Below, piece by piece: positions 11,095-24,070 of a stretch of 64,000 nucleotides of DNA. The translations under genes and the position numbers were made by a program. Numbering within the stretch: position 1 is the first letter of the stretch; every line of letters starts with the position of its first letter. Below the pieces are notes generated by a model. It was not told the origin of the DNA and ran no database searches. It worked only from the letters and a program-made list of their open reading frames with translations. This stretch comes from Ceraceosorus guamensis (Eukaryota; Basidiomycota; Exobasidiomycetes; Ceraceosorales; Ceraceosoraceae). The stretch covers positions 191,556 through 255,555 of the forward strand of contig NW_020290007.1 of assembly GCF_003144195.1 (NCBI RefSeq), written 5' to 3'.

Positions 11095-14000
11095 ATGAAT
11101 CCATTCAATCAACAACCTGGTGGTGCAGGAAGGGATCCAAGATGGGCTGCTCAACAGATTGGGCAACAAGATCGATCGCTGCCTCCCTTGGTCATTCCCG
11201 ATGGCGGTCAGCCTCAAGCGCAGAGAGGCCCGCCACCCGTCGCACCTTCGGCTCGTCAAGGACAAAGGTCCCAGCGTCAGAATAGCGGTGGCGCTGGTGG
11301 ACCCATGTCCCCGCCCGCCCGCTACTCTTCTCCTCCTGTTCCTTACGACGATCGCTCGGGTGGCAGCTTTTCGCATTACGCCTCATCGGATGGTCACAGC
11401 AGCCGAGCACCGGTTCGAGCATCTGCTGCGAATGCCCACGCCTCTGCGCCAGCACCGGCTGGTCACGATCAACGCCAGTCTTTACAACGACCACCGCCTT
11501 TGCCGCAGAGTGTCTCGTTCCAAGAGCCTGCCCAACGTCCCCACGCTCAGCGCTCTGGCGCCTCAAGAGACTCCGTAATCAAGAAGGACATGGGTGACCG
11601 TCGCTTCAGCGGGCAGTCTGGTGTCTCGGACATGCCAGAGTTGCGTCAAGTGAGCAGTTTAGGCGGCGGTGGCGCAGGTGGGTCCGGCGCAGCTATGCTC
11701 GATCCTGAGTCTGGCTTCTCGGGAGCCAACTTTCGCCGAAAGAAGTCTCTCGTACGTCCTGATCGTGAACGCATGGACCCAAGTCATCGACAGTGGTATT
11801 ATAGAAATCATGCTGCTCAGATGGACGCCATTGACGCGCAAGGCAGGGCAGCTGGATTCAGCTACATGCCTTCCACGACCGGACATCTCCCTCAGCATGG
11901 TGCCGCCATGCCTGGCTACGAGTCTATGGGCACTCAAGGCCCTGGTGGTGGTGTAAGCGGTCTCGGCATGGTGTCTCCCCACGCCGGCCTCTTCGGGCCT
12001 GGTGCGCCAAACATGCCTCCTGGAGGTCTGGGTAGAGCGCCACCTTCCTCTGGTCTGCGAAGAGGCAAGTCCATTCTCGGACGTGACGAAGATCAGGTCG
12101 AGACTGGCATCAACATCTTGAAGCGAGGCGTCAGCTTGCGAAGAAGTCGCTCGCACTCCCGCAAAGATGTTCCGGCTCCAGATGCAGTCTCTAGAAGGTC
12201 CAAGATTGCACCTGGCCCAGTTGGGCCTTGGATGATGTATTGCTACGTCATTACGATCTGCTTCCCAGGTCCTTGCCTAGGCGTGTTCGGCATCAAAACA
12301 CCCGAGCAGCAGAGGGCTTGGAGGGAAAAGATCGGTATCCTCAGCATCGTCGCGGTCTGCATGGCTTTTGTCGGGTTCATCACTTTCGGATTTGTCAAGG
12401 TCGTGTGCGACAGCAAAGGCACTCGCTACAACCTCGGTAGAATCGAGTCTGGTACGACGCTCATCCATGGATGGGCTTACGATTTTAATGAATTCTTCCA
12501 CCCGCAAGTTGGACCTTTTGCGGCAGACACTCCTTACAACCACTCCAATCCTGCCTACTCTGAACCGTGGTCTACCGGAGCTCGTGATGCCAGCAATCTC
12601 TTCCAAGTGCCAAGCGAGCGCTGCCGCGCATACGTCAACGTCAATGGTGCGCAACCTGACACTTACTTTCCTGCTGGCACATATAGGCAGGATGGTTCCG
12701 TGGGTAGCACAAACGCCAGCTGGATTCATCCGACCGATGTGGCACAGCGCTTCTTGCGTGCGGACAATCCCATGCGCAAAGGCCAAGTCTCCTATTCGTG
12801 GGACAACATCACGGACCCTGCACACAATCTGGCCGTTTGGAAAGGCTCTGTACTCGACCTGAACCGCCTAGGCCAACTGCACGCCAATCTCTCCAAGCCA
12901 GCAGTGTTCGCCCAGCTGAATCCTCGCAACGAGAAATTCGCGGGCAGAGACGTCTCTGCAGGTGTACTGCGGTCGGAACAGGACGATGTGTTTGATTGCT
13001 TGGAAGATCTGGTGCGAGTCGGATTCATCGATTCAGAGACCATCGGCTGCGTCGCGGCCGACGTCGAACTCTACATCGCGTTGGTCTTTATCTTGGGTGT
13101 CGTTGCTATCAAGTTCTTCATGGCTGTCATCTTCGGTTGGTTCTTGAGCTGGCGTCTAGGCAACTACAAGAACGAGACTTACGAAGAACGTATGAAGAGG
13201 GCAGAGGAGATTGAGCAGTGGTCCAAGGACATATACCGTCCCGCCCCAGCAGGGTATCGCCCCAACGTCAAGAAGCATCGATCGTTCTTGCCGACCACTA
13301 GTCGCTTCAGCACGGGCATCGCCTTGAGCGGCGCAGCCAACAAAGCTGCAATGCGCACGGCAATGTCGGAGAAGAGCGGTGGTATGCGAAGTGGGCCTGC
13401 AAGTGTGGCGGGCGGTGCACATAGCCCAGCGCTGCGCGCCGGTCGTCTCACAGGTCTCGCTTCGCCGATGAGCGGCAGTCCTCCCGGTTCGCCTTCGCTA
13501 CAAGGTGCTCGCTCCTCCGCGTCTTTGGTTCAAAGCGCAACTCACGGCGCTTCCGGTGGCTCCCGACGTTCCTCTTTTTCTGGAGACGCTTCACCCGCGC
13601 TGACAGGCGCGATGGGTGCTTGTCCATTTCCCCTGCACAATGTCGTTCCTCAACCCCCTGCCGACTTCCAACCGTTCAACTTCCCACTCGCCCACTCGAT
13701 CTGCTTGGTCACTGCATACAGCGAGTCCTTTGAAGGACTGCGAACGACACTGGATAGTCTGGCCACTACCGACTATCCCAACAGCCACAAGCTGTTACTC
13801 GTCGTTGCCGACGGTATCGTCAAGGGAGCTGGTTCGGAGATCTCGACACCTGACATCGTTCTGTCTATGATGAAAGACTTTGTCGTGCCACCAGAGGAGG
13901 TTGAGGGCAATTCGTACGTCGCTATTGCGGATGGCCACAAGCGCCACAATATGGCCAAGGTCTATTCTGGATTCTACGAGTACGACGATGAGACCGTCGA

Positions 14001-16364
14001 GCGCAGCAAGCAGCAACGCGTGCCGATGGTGCTCGTGGCCAAGTGCGGTACTCCGCTCGAGGCCGATTCGGCAAAGCCGGGTAACAGAGGAAAACGCGAC
14101 TCGCAAGTGATGCTCATGGCTTTCATGCAGCGCGTCATGTTCGACGAGCGCATGACGACCTTCGACTACGAATTCTTCAACTCCATCTGGCGTGTCACTG
14201 GCGTAAGCCCGGACCACTACGAGATCGTTCTGATGGTCGACGCAGACACAAAGGTGTTCCCAGACAGTCTGACTCGAATGGCGGCTTGCATGATCGAGGA
14301 CCCCGAGATCATGGGTCTTTGCGGTGAGACGAAGATTGCAAACAAGACCGAGACTTGGGTGACGATGATTCAAGGTGAGCAGACTCCCAGCTCACAATGC
14401 GGGCTGGAGTAGGTGCTGATGGTCTGTCTTTCTGCACCGTAGTGTTCGAGTACTACATCTCTCATCATCAGACCAAGGCCTTCGAAGCGTGCTTCGGTGG
14501 TGTGACGTGTTTGCCAGGCTGCTTCAGTGCTTATCGTATCAAGGCCCCCAAAGGACCGAACGGTTACTGGGTGCCCATTCTCGCCAACCCAGACATTGTA
14601 GAGCACTACTCGGAGAACGTCGTTGACACGCTCCACAAGAAGAACTTGCTCTTGCTTGGTGAAGATCGTTACCTCACCACGCTCATGCTGAAAACGTTCC
14701 CCAAACGTAAGATGATGTTCGTGCCACAAGTGAGTACCTTGTGTCCCGCCCGCCAGTGTAAACGAAGACTTGCTCATTCCCCACCCATCTGTCTATTGCA
14801 GGCTGTGTGCAAGACAATTGTGCCAGACACTTTCAGGGTCTTGCTGTCACAGCGACGTCGCTGGATCAACTCGACGGTGCACAATCTTGCTGAACTGGTC
14901 CTCGTCAACGATCTTTGCGGAACCTTCTGCTTCTCGATGCGCTTCGTTGTGTTCATGGAGCTCGCCGGTACTCTTGTGCTTCCCGCAGCCATTGGTGAGA
15001 CACCCTTGCGGTGAGCTGTTACTTCTTGCGCAGTTGTGCTGACTTCAATCACACCGCTGCTGCAGCCTTCACCTTCTATGTCGTCGCCCAGGCTTTCTAC
15101 GTTCATCCTGCGCCTGTCATCCCGCTGGTGCTTTTGGCCATCATTCTTGGTCTTCCAGGTCTGCTCATTGTCGTCACCTCTCGAAAGCTCAGCTATGTTG
15201 GCTGGATGTTCATCTACTTGCTTAGTCTGCCAATCTGGAACTTCGTCTTCCCATCCTAGTGAGTCGTGCCGATCGTCTCCGTCGTTGCCGAACCCGCTGG
15301 AACTTACGCCTCTCTTTTGAAATTTCAGCGCATTCTGGCACATGGACGATTTCTCCTGGGGTGCCACTCGCGTTGTGCAAGGCGACAAAGGCGGCGGTCA
15401 TGACGACGTCGAAGGAAAGTTCGACGCCTCCAACATCACCATGAAGCGCTGGGCCGAATTCGAGCGCGATCGCCGCTGGAGGTCAGGAACGCATTCGCGA
15501 GACTCTACCTATGACGTCGTTCACCGCACCGGTTCTCCCGAACGATCTGGCAGCACCCGCTACTCGATGGTCTCCTCTGACACTTTCCACTCCAATCCAT
15601 CTGGCGTGGATGCCACCGGCAGGCTCATCAACCCAGCAGCAATGGCGCTACCGAGCTACGAATCAGAAGCTGGCCACAGCAAAACAGGCTCGGCCACAGG
15701 CGGTGCAAGGGCCAGACTTGATGCTGTACCTCTTCTCGAGCTGCCGGCACCGCTTGGGCCGGATGCTGCGCAAAAGGCTCGCGGCTTGCCTAGCATAGGG
15801 GCCCCTGGCTCCGTCACGGTTCCGAGACCCCGCGATCCCTCGCCGATCGCGTCTTCCCAGTCGACTAGCCAGACTTCTCTCACGTCGCGCGCTCCATACG
15901 AGAATTACGCCTCGGTGTACAGTGCAGAGGACGAGTCGAGGCCGATGATGGCGTCTGGGGCTAGCTCTCCAGACCCCAACGATGGACGAGGTGTGCTGCC
16001 CGCAATGGCGGGCATAGGCCTGACGGCAGAGCAGCAAATCCGACACGGTAGCGTCTCCAGCGAGCAGCGATACCCGGGTCTGAGCGAAGCGCAGTTCTCG
16101 CAAGGCTTTACAGCTGAGCCAGAGGAAGACAATTCGTTCGGCCTGCCGCAAGGAGCTGGGGCACCCGCACCTCCGGGCTCGCAACGACCGCCTCGCGAGC
16201 GACCTCAATCCAGAGGCTTTAGTCTCGTTGATGATGGTCCCGTTGCATCTTCTCAGGGCGTTCGACAAGTGCAGCGCGGAGCGCGTCGAGGCTCAGTCGC
16301 GCCCAGCAGCGCTACCTCTCCCACTGGATCAAACACGGGCCGCCAGTCCCGACAAAACCACTAG
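11095..16364 (+). CDS. Class IV chitin synthase
   Basis: Integral membrane enzyme polymerising UDP-GlcNAc into cell-wall chitin. Exons 11095-14374, 14443-14729, 14802-14994, 15066-15258 and 15329-16364 join in phase to 1,662 residues. The first ~370 residues are a Ser/Pro/Gly-rich cytosolic tail. Two membrane segments follow (about 374-394 and 413-435), then a cytochrome b5-like segment ([13 protein letters not shown]), another membrane segment (about 659-686) and the GT2 catalytic domain. Visible catalytic motifs are [11 protein letters not shown] (about 1047), [25 protein letters not shown] and QRRRWINST, the processivity motif. C-terminal membrane segments and FSWGATR follow, the latter typical of class IV (yeast Chs3-type) enzymes. 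The ~330-residue Ser/Pro tail is unusually long. The start is the first ATG in frame. Confidence in class is high; no species-level orthologue is assigned. Confidence 0.96.
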
Positions 16365-16980
16365 GTGTCCTCCACCCCGCGACTTTGACCAATCGACGCG
16401 GTCCTCACTCAGCCTTTCGAATGCCCCTGGGCCTCTAGCGCTGAGCTTGTACGGACTTCACACACGGAAACGTACTCGACCTCACCCTTCCCTGATAGCT
16501 CTCTCGCCATCTGCGATCACGTAATGATTCTTCGCAGCTTCGACAGGCCCAGCCTCACGAGGGCCAGTCCAAGTGAAGACGGCTCAAATACCTCCCTTCA
16601 CAACTCGCCTCGCTCTTCTCCAGCCCTGTCCTTTACGTAGACGCAACCTGATAGCTCTCGGACCTTGTCTTTTCACACCCCGTCCCTCTCCCTCTCTCTC
16701 TCTCTCTCTTCGCTTTGTGTCTCATCGTATCTCCGATTCTTCATCAGTGCGCAGATTCAACCTAGGTTTGTTTGCTACTAATGCCGTTCACCCCCACGTC
16801 TCACGATTTCGCCAATTCCTACTCCCGCTCCCACAAATTTCCCTGCCTCTCTCTGTACGGACGCTGCTTGCCTAGTTCAATCCATGACGAATGTCTCGTT
16901 CTCGTCTGTGGTGTGCACGGCGATGAATTGCGAGGAAGACGATGGCGCTGGTCGCGCACAAGCGAGGCAAAAGATACACT
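16365..16980. other. Convergent 3' region, chitin synthase / CTF18
   Basis: The stop codons of the two convergent genes are about 620 bp apart. The sequence is C/T-rich on the + strand and holds the CT array at 16686-16710. I see no gene. Confidence 0.6.
16686..16710 (+). repeat. CT dinucleotide run
   Basis: Nearly uninterrupted CT repeat in the 3' flank of the chitin synthase gene. Confidence 0.9.
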
Positions 16981-19900
16981 TCACGCTGCTTGCAATCGCT
17001 GTCTCTTAGCGTCGGGTGCTGCTCCGCTTGCAGGTGGCAAGCGAACATGCGGATTGGCAGCACCTTCAGCAGCAGCTCTTGCAGCGCGCCTCTCGAGCAA
17101 GAGGGACGGCAAAGGTGCAGCCTGTTGAGCAGCCGCAGCCTTCTTCTTGGCCACTTGCGCTTCCGTCTCCCGAATAGCTGCTTGATCCGATTGGATCTCT
17201 GCCAACTTGTCAGGAGCAACGGGTGCTAGAGGTGCTGCGGCGGGAAGGATCTTGCGACCAAAGAAATCCACGGCGACTTTGCGCGTCGTCGTCGTCGTCG
17301 TCGTTGTAAGTGCGGAGCTGAAAAGTGCGCCTGAATCGAGCAGAGCAGAATCTCCGCCGTTTTTGTAGACCGCGATCGCGCCCGCGGCCGCTTTGGCAGC
17401 GAGCTCTTCGTGCCTCACAGGCTGGCCCATTGCGTCCATGCCTGCGCTCACACTCAAGGACTTGATGCGCATCTTGACAGCCTCGACCTCCTTCGCAATG
17501 GCCGAGCGAATAGCGTACCTTGCAGGCCCAACCTCTTTCGATCTTTTCCCTTCGTATTGCACAAAAGCGTCTAGAGCCGGTTCGAGGCGCATGATCAGTT
17601 GACCCTCTTCCGTTCTGTCCTGTTGCAAAGACAAGCCCAGAGAAATGAGGATCTGAACGACAGCAGCTAAAATCTCCTTCTCTCCGGGTCGAGTAATTTG
17701 CGCATTGATCTGTGCGGCAGATTCAGAAGGTGTCAACTCCGGCACCGATCGGGTAGTGCAAATCGAGAATCGAGCTCACTCACTGGACGTAAGTCTGGAC
17801 TGAGCATGCGCATCAAAGATGGTCCGAGCTCTGTGACGACCGCCTCTTTGCCAAACATGATCCTGAGACCAGGCGGCAGAGACGTGTAGAGCTCGGCCGC
17901 GATCTCATCGAACGCCGTGCGCTTGAGGTGATTCTGAGACGGGAGGGGGAAAGTAGGAATCTCGAGTCAGAAGCGCAACGGGTTGATGCAAATGGCGCTC
18001 TCCGAGCCCAACATACCTGGTAATCGACCTTTGCGAATCCCGGCAACTCATTCGCAGTGTTGGCAAACAAAAAGTGCCAGGGAGCAAAAGCCCATGGCAG
18101 GTAGCCCGCCAATTCGTGCGTGGCCAATTCCCAGCCCTTTGCATGCACGGCTTCATTCCAAGCCATCCAGTCGTGTATTTTTTTGAACCGCAGAAATCCG
18201 TCATCGACCAATCTCAGCGTCGGATAATGCTCAAAACACCCATGAAGCAGTCTTTCTTGCTCTCCGCAGGAAGTCACCTCATCCACGATGCGGCTCATCG
18301 TTTCGTGCCCGTCCTTAGCCCCCACCCCTCTAGCTCGTTCCTTGGGAGTAGGCGTGCGGAAAAGCAGTTCGAAGACTTTGGCGGTAGAACTACCGCCATC
18401 CTTGACTGCTAGTCCATTGCCTTCCTTGTCCCTAACCTGCGAAGCCTCGAGCGTGTTGCCCTGGGCCTTTGCCAGCTGCAACGCATTCAAGCAGGAGCGC
18501 ACATCGCAGTCGGTGAGTTCAGCCAAAAGGTTGAGCGCCCTCGTATCTGTCGATAGACCTTCTGCTTCGCACACTGTCCTCAGCCTCGCCACAAGGTGGT
18601 TCGCTGCGGGTTTGCCGACCCGGACGAGTCTCGCGAGTGGTCGCAAAGGCCTCAAGGCGGGCGCATACCTGAAGATCGCGGGAGCGAAGTCACGTCAGAT
18701 CAGCACTCGATGGTCTGATGCATCAGCTTCACCCACTCACAAATCGTTGCAAATGCAAATGATGGGCCTCAGCAAAGGTCTTTGTTGCTTCTTCTTTTTG
18801 CCCTTGCCTTTGTTCGCAGCATCGAGAGCATTTCCGACCTCTACCAATCTCACGAGACTCTTTATAAAGCTAGGCCCTTCTCCGGTGCCTCCTGTAGCTC
18901 CATCAATCTCATCGATCACCACACAAGTAGGTCTATGATCTCCGAGCGCCGCGCCACTTTCGAGAGCCACCTTGACCCTATCCTCAATCGCAGCGGAATT
19001 TCGAGCATCGCTTGCGTTCAGCTCGTGCACCGCATAGCCGCAAGAATTGGCAATAACGTGCGCCAGCGTAGTCTTGCCGAGTCCAGGTGGACCAGAGAGC
19101 AACAAGATGCGCTGCTCAGGTCTGTTCCACGCATCGCTGTACGCTTCGGTTCTTCGAGCGTGGTATCCTGATCCATAGCTGCTCGCACCAGTATGAATCT
19201 CATCGCGCGCGTGCTTCTTGGCTTTGCGTTTGTACACGCAAGCATCCCAGGATTTGAGCCAAGACATGACGTCGCGATGGGTGCGATCATCGCCAAGCAG
19301 TTCGGTGTAGCGTTTGGGTCGATACTTTTCCACCCACACGCCACCTTGCTCGATGGCATTGGCGCTCCTCTTTGCTTGAGCTGCGGCTAGCTTGGCTCTT
19401 CTCGCGGCCAAGCGCTCGTCATTTTGCACGACCGCTTCTGCAGCTGCCATTTCCGCCTTTTGTATGAGTATGTAAGCTGGTTCGGATAGGAGACCTGTGC
19501 TGCCTTTTCCAAAGTGCGGCGGTGCGGACTAGAGCGGGGACGAGAAGAATCTCGAAGTCCATCAGCGAATCGGTCTCGACCGCTTACAAAGTGTAGGCAT
19601 TACTTACTTTCCATCCTCGCATGCGTCTGCGTCGCTCAAATCTGACGCTCTCCCCGTTCATGGCAGTCGCACCGAATGTGCCCGCAGGAATGTACTTTGG
19701 AATGCCGTCCATGCCGATGAGGGCATCAAATGTTGCGACAGATGTTGACGTGGTGGCCACAGCTCTGGCTTCCATCTCTCTCTCGGTCGAAGACTGAGCA
19801 GCTGGCGCTCTACGGCCGACTCCATGCAAAGCAAGGCGCTCGCCAACGTCGCTCGACTTGTCGCCATTATCGGCAATTGATGGACCTGCTACAGCTGGAT

Positions 19901-20543
19901 ACTGCGCGTCGACGGGACCTCGTTGCTCTTCATCCGCCTCCTCATCTCCATCTTCTCCGACCATCACGTCACGTAGTTGGGCAGCAGCACGTCTCAGATT
20001 AGCGAGATGTTCGCCAATGTCCGAGCCTGCATCATCATCGTCGTCTTCTTGCTCGTCCAGATCGATAGGAGGCTGCTCATGATCCTGCTCGTGTGGGAGC
20101 TGCCCTTGGCCATGCCCTTCATCCTCGGCCATAGCTAGATCGGCGTCCATATCGAATGCATACTCATCATCCAGCTCGATGCGGACGGGTGCTCTGTAAT
20201 GGTCGACAGGTCCCTGAGCAGTGGTCGCGTCTGTGACAGCAGACGGAGATGCCGATACCCTCGAATGCGTGATGGGATGAACGCTACTTCTCGCACCATC
20301 TGTCACAGGTGAGGGGCTGCGTCCCAAGTTTTTGAGCGCATCCTGTGGCGACGAAGTGCCAAATGTGAAGCGTTGCGAGCTCTTCGCTGCCAGAGTAGAG
20401 AGTGGACCTGGATGACGATCAAAGCGTAGAGGCGGAATCTCTTCATCGTCGGACTCTGCCGCGTGGCTCTTCAGCAATCCATCCACTTCCTCAAGAGCAA
20501 GAAAAGCCTCGCGAGTTCCGGCTGAAGTGATTTGTTGTGACAT
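16981..20543 (-). CDS. CTF18: CTF18, RFC-like clamp loader large subunit
   Basis: AAA+ ATPase that replaces Rfc1 in the Ctf18-RFC complex, loading PCNA for cohesion and the S-phase checkpoint (family knowledge). Exons 20543-19608, 19528-18741, 18668-18017, 17933-17784 and 17736-16981 join in phase to 1,093 residues. The N-terminal ~300 residues are acidic and disordered. The RFC box region reads VWVEKYRPKRYTELLGDD. Walker A is GPPGLGKTT (about 458), Walker B is VVIDEID (about 511), and ELNASDARN and IICICNDLYAPALRPL follow. The exon 2/3 join falls inside this sensor region and restores it exactly. The AAA+ lid and collar follow (CDVRSCLNALQ). Near the C-terminus are eight consecutive Thr residues encoded by a triplet repeat (about 17284-17306) and an Ala/Lys-rich stretch. 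Nuclear location is expected. Confidence 0.95.
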
Positions 20544-21531
20544 GATGCTTCCTGAGAACCGATGCTGCTCAGCGCGGGCTGCAGAGCTGATCAGAGAGGT
20601 CCGCGATTGGAGGGGCAGCAGATCGCACGTAAAGATTTGGCAAGGCCACGATACGACTCGGGCATCAGTGAGAGAGCGAAGCAGCTGGAAAGAATACGAA
20701 GGATGTGCTGTGCTTTATGAAGGACTGAACGTCCTTACCAAGTACTTGTCTGATGAGTGGATGAAGGGGTCGCTAGGCGTTGGACTCCAGCGCGTGTTGC
20801 CCTGGATCGAGCGGTTTATAGGTATATGGCACACGTACGTACCCTTCAATCACAAGCACGCATCATTCAACACGCAAGCCAATAAAGTGCGAACAAGTTC
20901 GCGTCTGCATCTCGCAAGACGCGCCGTGCATGGCGCCTCACGCGTCATCCAATTAACACAGGCGCGCAGCACAGCGCCTACAGCAATTAAGCCAGCCAGC
21001 CAGCCGCTCTTGGCGTGTTCTGCTGCCGGCCGGCCGATCGAGATTGTTCGCGGGCACATCCATACGCATGCAAAGCCAAAAGCCACCATTCAACACGAAT
21101 GAGGAATGGCGCGGATCAACGAGCCTCTCTTCCGGCTCCACTGTACGCATACGCACAACCAAGCGTATATACATGAGAGTCCAGAATCATGCCAACATCA
21201 CCAGAAAGCGTATCCAAGCCGAATTCTTATTTCCTGGCCAGCTCAAGGTTGTGATTGACAGATCTCGACATCCACACACATTCGCGCTTGATTCTCGCGA
21301 GGAAATCGAGGCACGCATTCACTACCATCAATAACCAGCCCGTGCGCGTGGACTACACGACACCTGCCTCGGACTCTTGGCGTCTGTTGTCGCTCCGAGA
21401 CAAATTCAAAGCTCGATTCACGTACGTCAGCTTCGGCGTCCATCTTAGCTTATCATCTCGATCCTAGATCGTTCCAGCAACAAAAACACCTGCTTTGATC
21501 ATCCTCTGCTCGACCCTAGCTCGCACGCACG
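20544..21531. other. Divergent promoter region CTF18 / APS3
   Basis: About 1 kb between divergent start codons. Open frames crossing it are antisense extensions of CTF18 or lack motifs. I see no separate gene and no clear upstream element beyond local C/T-richness before the APS3 start. Confidence 0.6.
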
Positions 21532-22525
21532 ATGGCTATACATGCGCTCCTCATCTTCAACAACAAGGGACAACCCCGACTGGTCTCCATCTACGCTCCT
21601 CTCTCTACGCAGATTCAAGTAGCGCTAGTATCTCGAATCAAGACTCGTATATTCGATCGACCGTCCAGTCTTAGCGTGGGTGCAGGCCGAAGCAATAGGG
21701 CTAGAGCTTCTTCTTCGAGCGCAAGTGGTGCTCAGACAAATGCAGAGCTAGGCACCGAAGAGTACGCCGAGTCCAACTTTTTGGACGGGAGCGAATTTGC
21801 GCCGGTGTTCTTGTCTGCTAGCGGCAGTAAGGGCAAAGCGAGACGGAACGAAGAGGCGGATGATGGAGCGGCAGCAGCAGCAGCAGAAGTGGGAGATCGC
21901 ATCGGCATTACAAAGGGAAGAGTGGAAGGCGATCAGGAGGAGGAAGAGCAAGAGAGATTGGGAAGAGGTTGGAAAATCGTTTGGAGAAATTATGCGACGC
22001 TTTACTTTGCGTGTATCGTGGACGAGAGCGAGAGTCCGTTGGGTATATTGGACTTGATACAGGTGAGGCTGGTATGCGGATTCGAAGCGACATGGGCATG
22101 GGCTGATTCATTGCGCTGAGACTCTCCATCAGGTATTTGTGGAAGCGCTGGATCGATGTTTCGAGAATGTGTGCGAGCTTGACCTCATCTTCCATTTCGA
22201 CGAGGTGAGTGTATGCGAGTGATCGAGCTCTTCTTGCCCGTACTCACCCATCCTACTTTCCTCTCTCTTCGTCCGCATCCGCACTCGTCAGGTACATGCC
22301 ATCTTGTCCGAGATCATCCAAGGTGGTTTAGTGCTGGATACTTCTCTAGAGTCCATTTGTGCGAATGCTAGCGCGAGTGCACGAGCGAGAAAAAAGAGCG
22401 CAGCGCAAAGCTCAGCCGTAGCTGCTGCTCTACCTGGTTTGGCCGATTGGATAGCTCCTGGAGGTGCAGCCTCTGGTACGTGGGGAGATAGTTGGAGAAG
22501 AGAGATATCTAGGTTTACGCAATAA
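21532..22525 (+). CDS. APS3: AP-3 adaptor complex sigma subunit
   Basis: Small subunit of the AP-3 adaptor, which sorts cargo from Golgi/endosome to vacuole (family knowledge). Exons 21532-22062, 22133-22204 and 22292-22525 give 278 residues. The longin-type fold starts with ALLIFNNKGQPRL, continues with YATLYFACIVDESESPLGILDLIQ, and exon 2 gives VFVEALDRCFENVCELDLIFHFDE. Exon 3 starts VHAILSEIIQGGLVLDT. These are hallmark AP-3 sigma sequences. The protein is longer than the usual ~160-190 residues because a Ser/Ala/Glu-rich segment (about residues 48-130) interrupts the domain between the first helix and the NYATLYF strand. It reads straight through with no splice pair that would remove it cleanly. 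Confidence 0.94.
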
Positions 22526-23574
22526 GCTGGCGCTAGTCTTTGGTGCTGGCTGCCCGCAAAACTTTTCAGAGAGACCAACGCAATGCGACAATTGCCTGCT
22601 CGTGGAATAGAGTGTTTGTTCACTGTCGATACGCTCTCATCGCCAAGAGGAGTGCTTCTGTTCTGCGTTGCAGCACCTCGACCAGCTGCAGACTGTTGGA
22701 CATGATCATCGGATATCATGCTGGCCTAGTAGCCTCGAGGACGAGTCAATCTACGCATGGACTCGCATAGGCATGTCATCAGCTTCTCGATGATGAGCGG
22801 AACTGGTACGGCTGGGAGTGCGACGGATGCTTGACCCCAGCGAGCGAGCCGGCGCCCTCTGTCCCTCTACATGTTCGGCTGCTCGCAAGAATCGCTCGAG
22901 CCAGGCTGTCGTTCCGCAATGCAAATCATGGCGCTGCGCCTGCTTCCCGCATTCTGGAAAAGCGCATGCACACACGTGACTATACATACACTTACTACTC
23001 CCACTACTCTGCTGACTCTAAGTCTGCTGTGCACGCTGTGCTGTGCTGAGCTGTAGCAAGAGCGCACTGGGCCTGGGTTCGACACGAATCGTACATCGTG
23101 CACGGTCATCGTGTTCAACCGCAATCACAGCCGGGCGCCCTAGGGTGCGCGGCGAGCTGACCGATCGCGTCTTTGGGCACTGATTGATAGCTCAGCACAA
23201 TCCCACAACGATCTATCTGGCTATCATGGCCTCGCCGTGTACTGTATCTCGAGTCTGTGCGATGACTTCCTTTGACGGCGCAGGGGGTAAGCCAGCAGAC
23301 AGGTAGTTACCTCTCTACGCATTTTGGTTTCTTCCTGTACTCTTAATTTTGAGTAGTGCTTGGTCGCCGCGCTCGATGGAGTGCATTGGCACTGCGGTGT
23401 CAGCATATCTCCTGCCGTCGCACGCGCGCGAGGCTGGCCTGCTGCCCTGCTGCACAGCGACTTGCCGGCGGAGATGAAGGTGGAGCACGAGCTCGGCCGC
23501 ATGGACGGGCACTCGCCTTCCTCCACAATCGGATCAGTGGATCACGGGTACAATCAAAATGAATGATCAAGGAA

Positions 23575-23670
23575 CCGAGTCGTGAATCAGGCTGATGAGT
23601 AGTTAATCAGAATCACGTGAATCATGAATCACAATGGCCTGCTGGCCAGCAGAATCACGAATCACGAATG
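23575..23670. repeat. AATCACGA-type degenerate repeat cluster
   Basis: Several near copies of GAATCACG(A/T)GAAT and its variants (for example AATCACGAATCACGAAT around 23652-23668), mixed with GTCGTGAATCAG. Same family as the other intergenic TGAATC repeats. Confidence 0.8.
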
Positions 23671-23851
23671 GATGCACACACACACACACGCCACCTCCAC
23701 TTTGAGGAGCGACTCAGCGAGCACGCCGTGCATGCGCGTTGATCGTCCGTCGTAGGCCTTCGTTGGCGTTTCAACTTCCAACTTCGCGATTACTCGAGCG
23801 TCCCGAACAGCGACGAGATACTGTTGATGCATGCATGCTGACTTTGGACCC

Positions 23852-23875
23852 GTGGTGGTGGTGGTGGTGGTGGTG
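23852..23875 (+). repeat. GTG trinucleotide run (8 units)
   Basis: Eight uninterrupted GTG units about 195 bp upstream of the reductase start codon, just before a TATATATA stretch. Confidence 0.95.
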
Positions 23876-24070
23876 TATGGTTATATATATAGCAAATATC
23901 CATTTTGCTTGCTTGCTTGCCTCCAACACGTCCTCGGCTTGATAGCACACATCCCACAAGTATCCGCATACTTGTGCACCTCGCCCGCTCGCTCGCTCGC
24001 TCAGCTTGCAACCCGGCGTCCTCTGACTTGCCACCTCGACATTTACATTCATACCCACACTTGCGTCATC

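Larger units (their letters stand above)
22526..24070. other. Intergenic region APS3 / reductase
   Basis: About 1.5 kb with the APS3 3' flank, the AATCACGA-type repeats (23575-23670), a CA run near 23676, the GTG8 run and GCTC/CTTG tetranucleotide runs just before the reductase start. TATATATATA lies near 23883, about 190 bp before the reductase ATG, a plausible TATA region. No gene seen. Confidence 0.6.

Noticed and set aside
20527-21102. 190-codon + strand frame overlapping the CTF18 start
   Set aside because: Overlaps a well-supported gene antisense, ends in repeat-like sequence, no recognisable protein.
23070-23095. Possible tRNA B box (GGTTCGA-like)
   Set aside because: The rest of a tRNA cloverleaf (A box, acceptor stem pairing) is missing.
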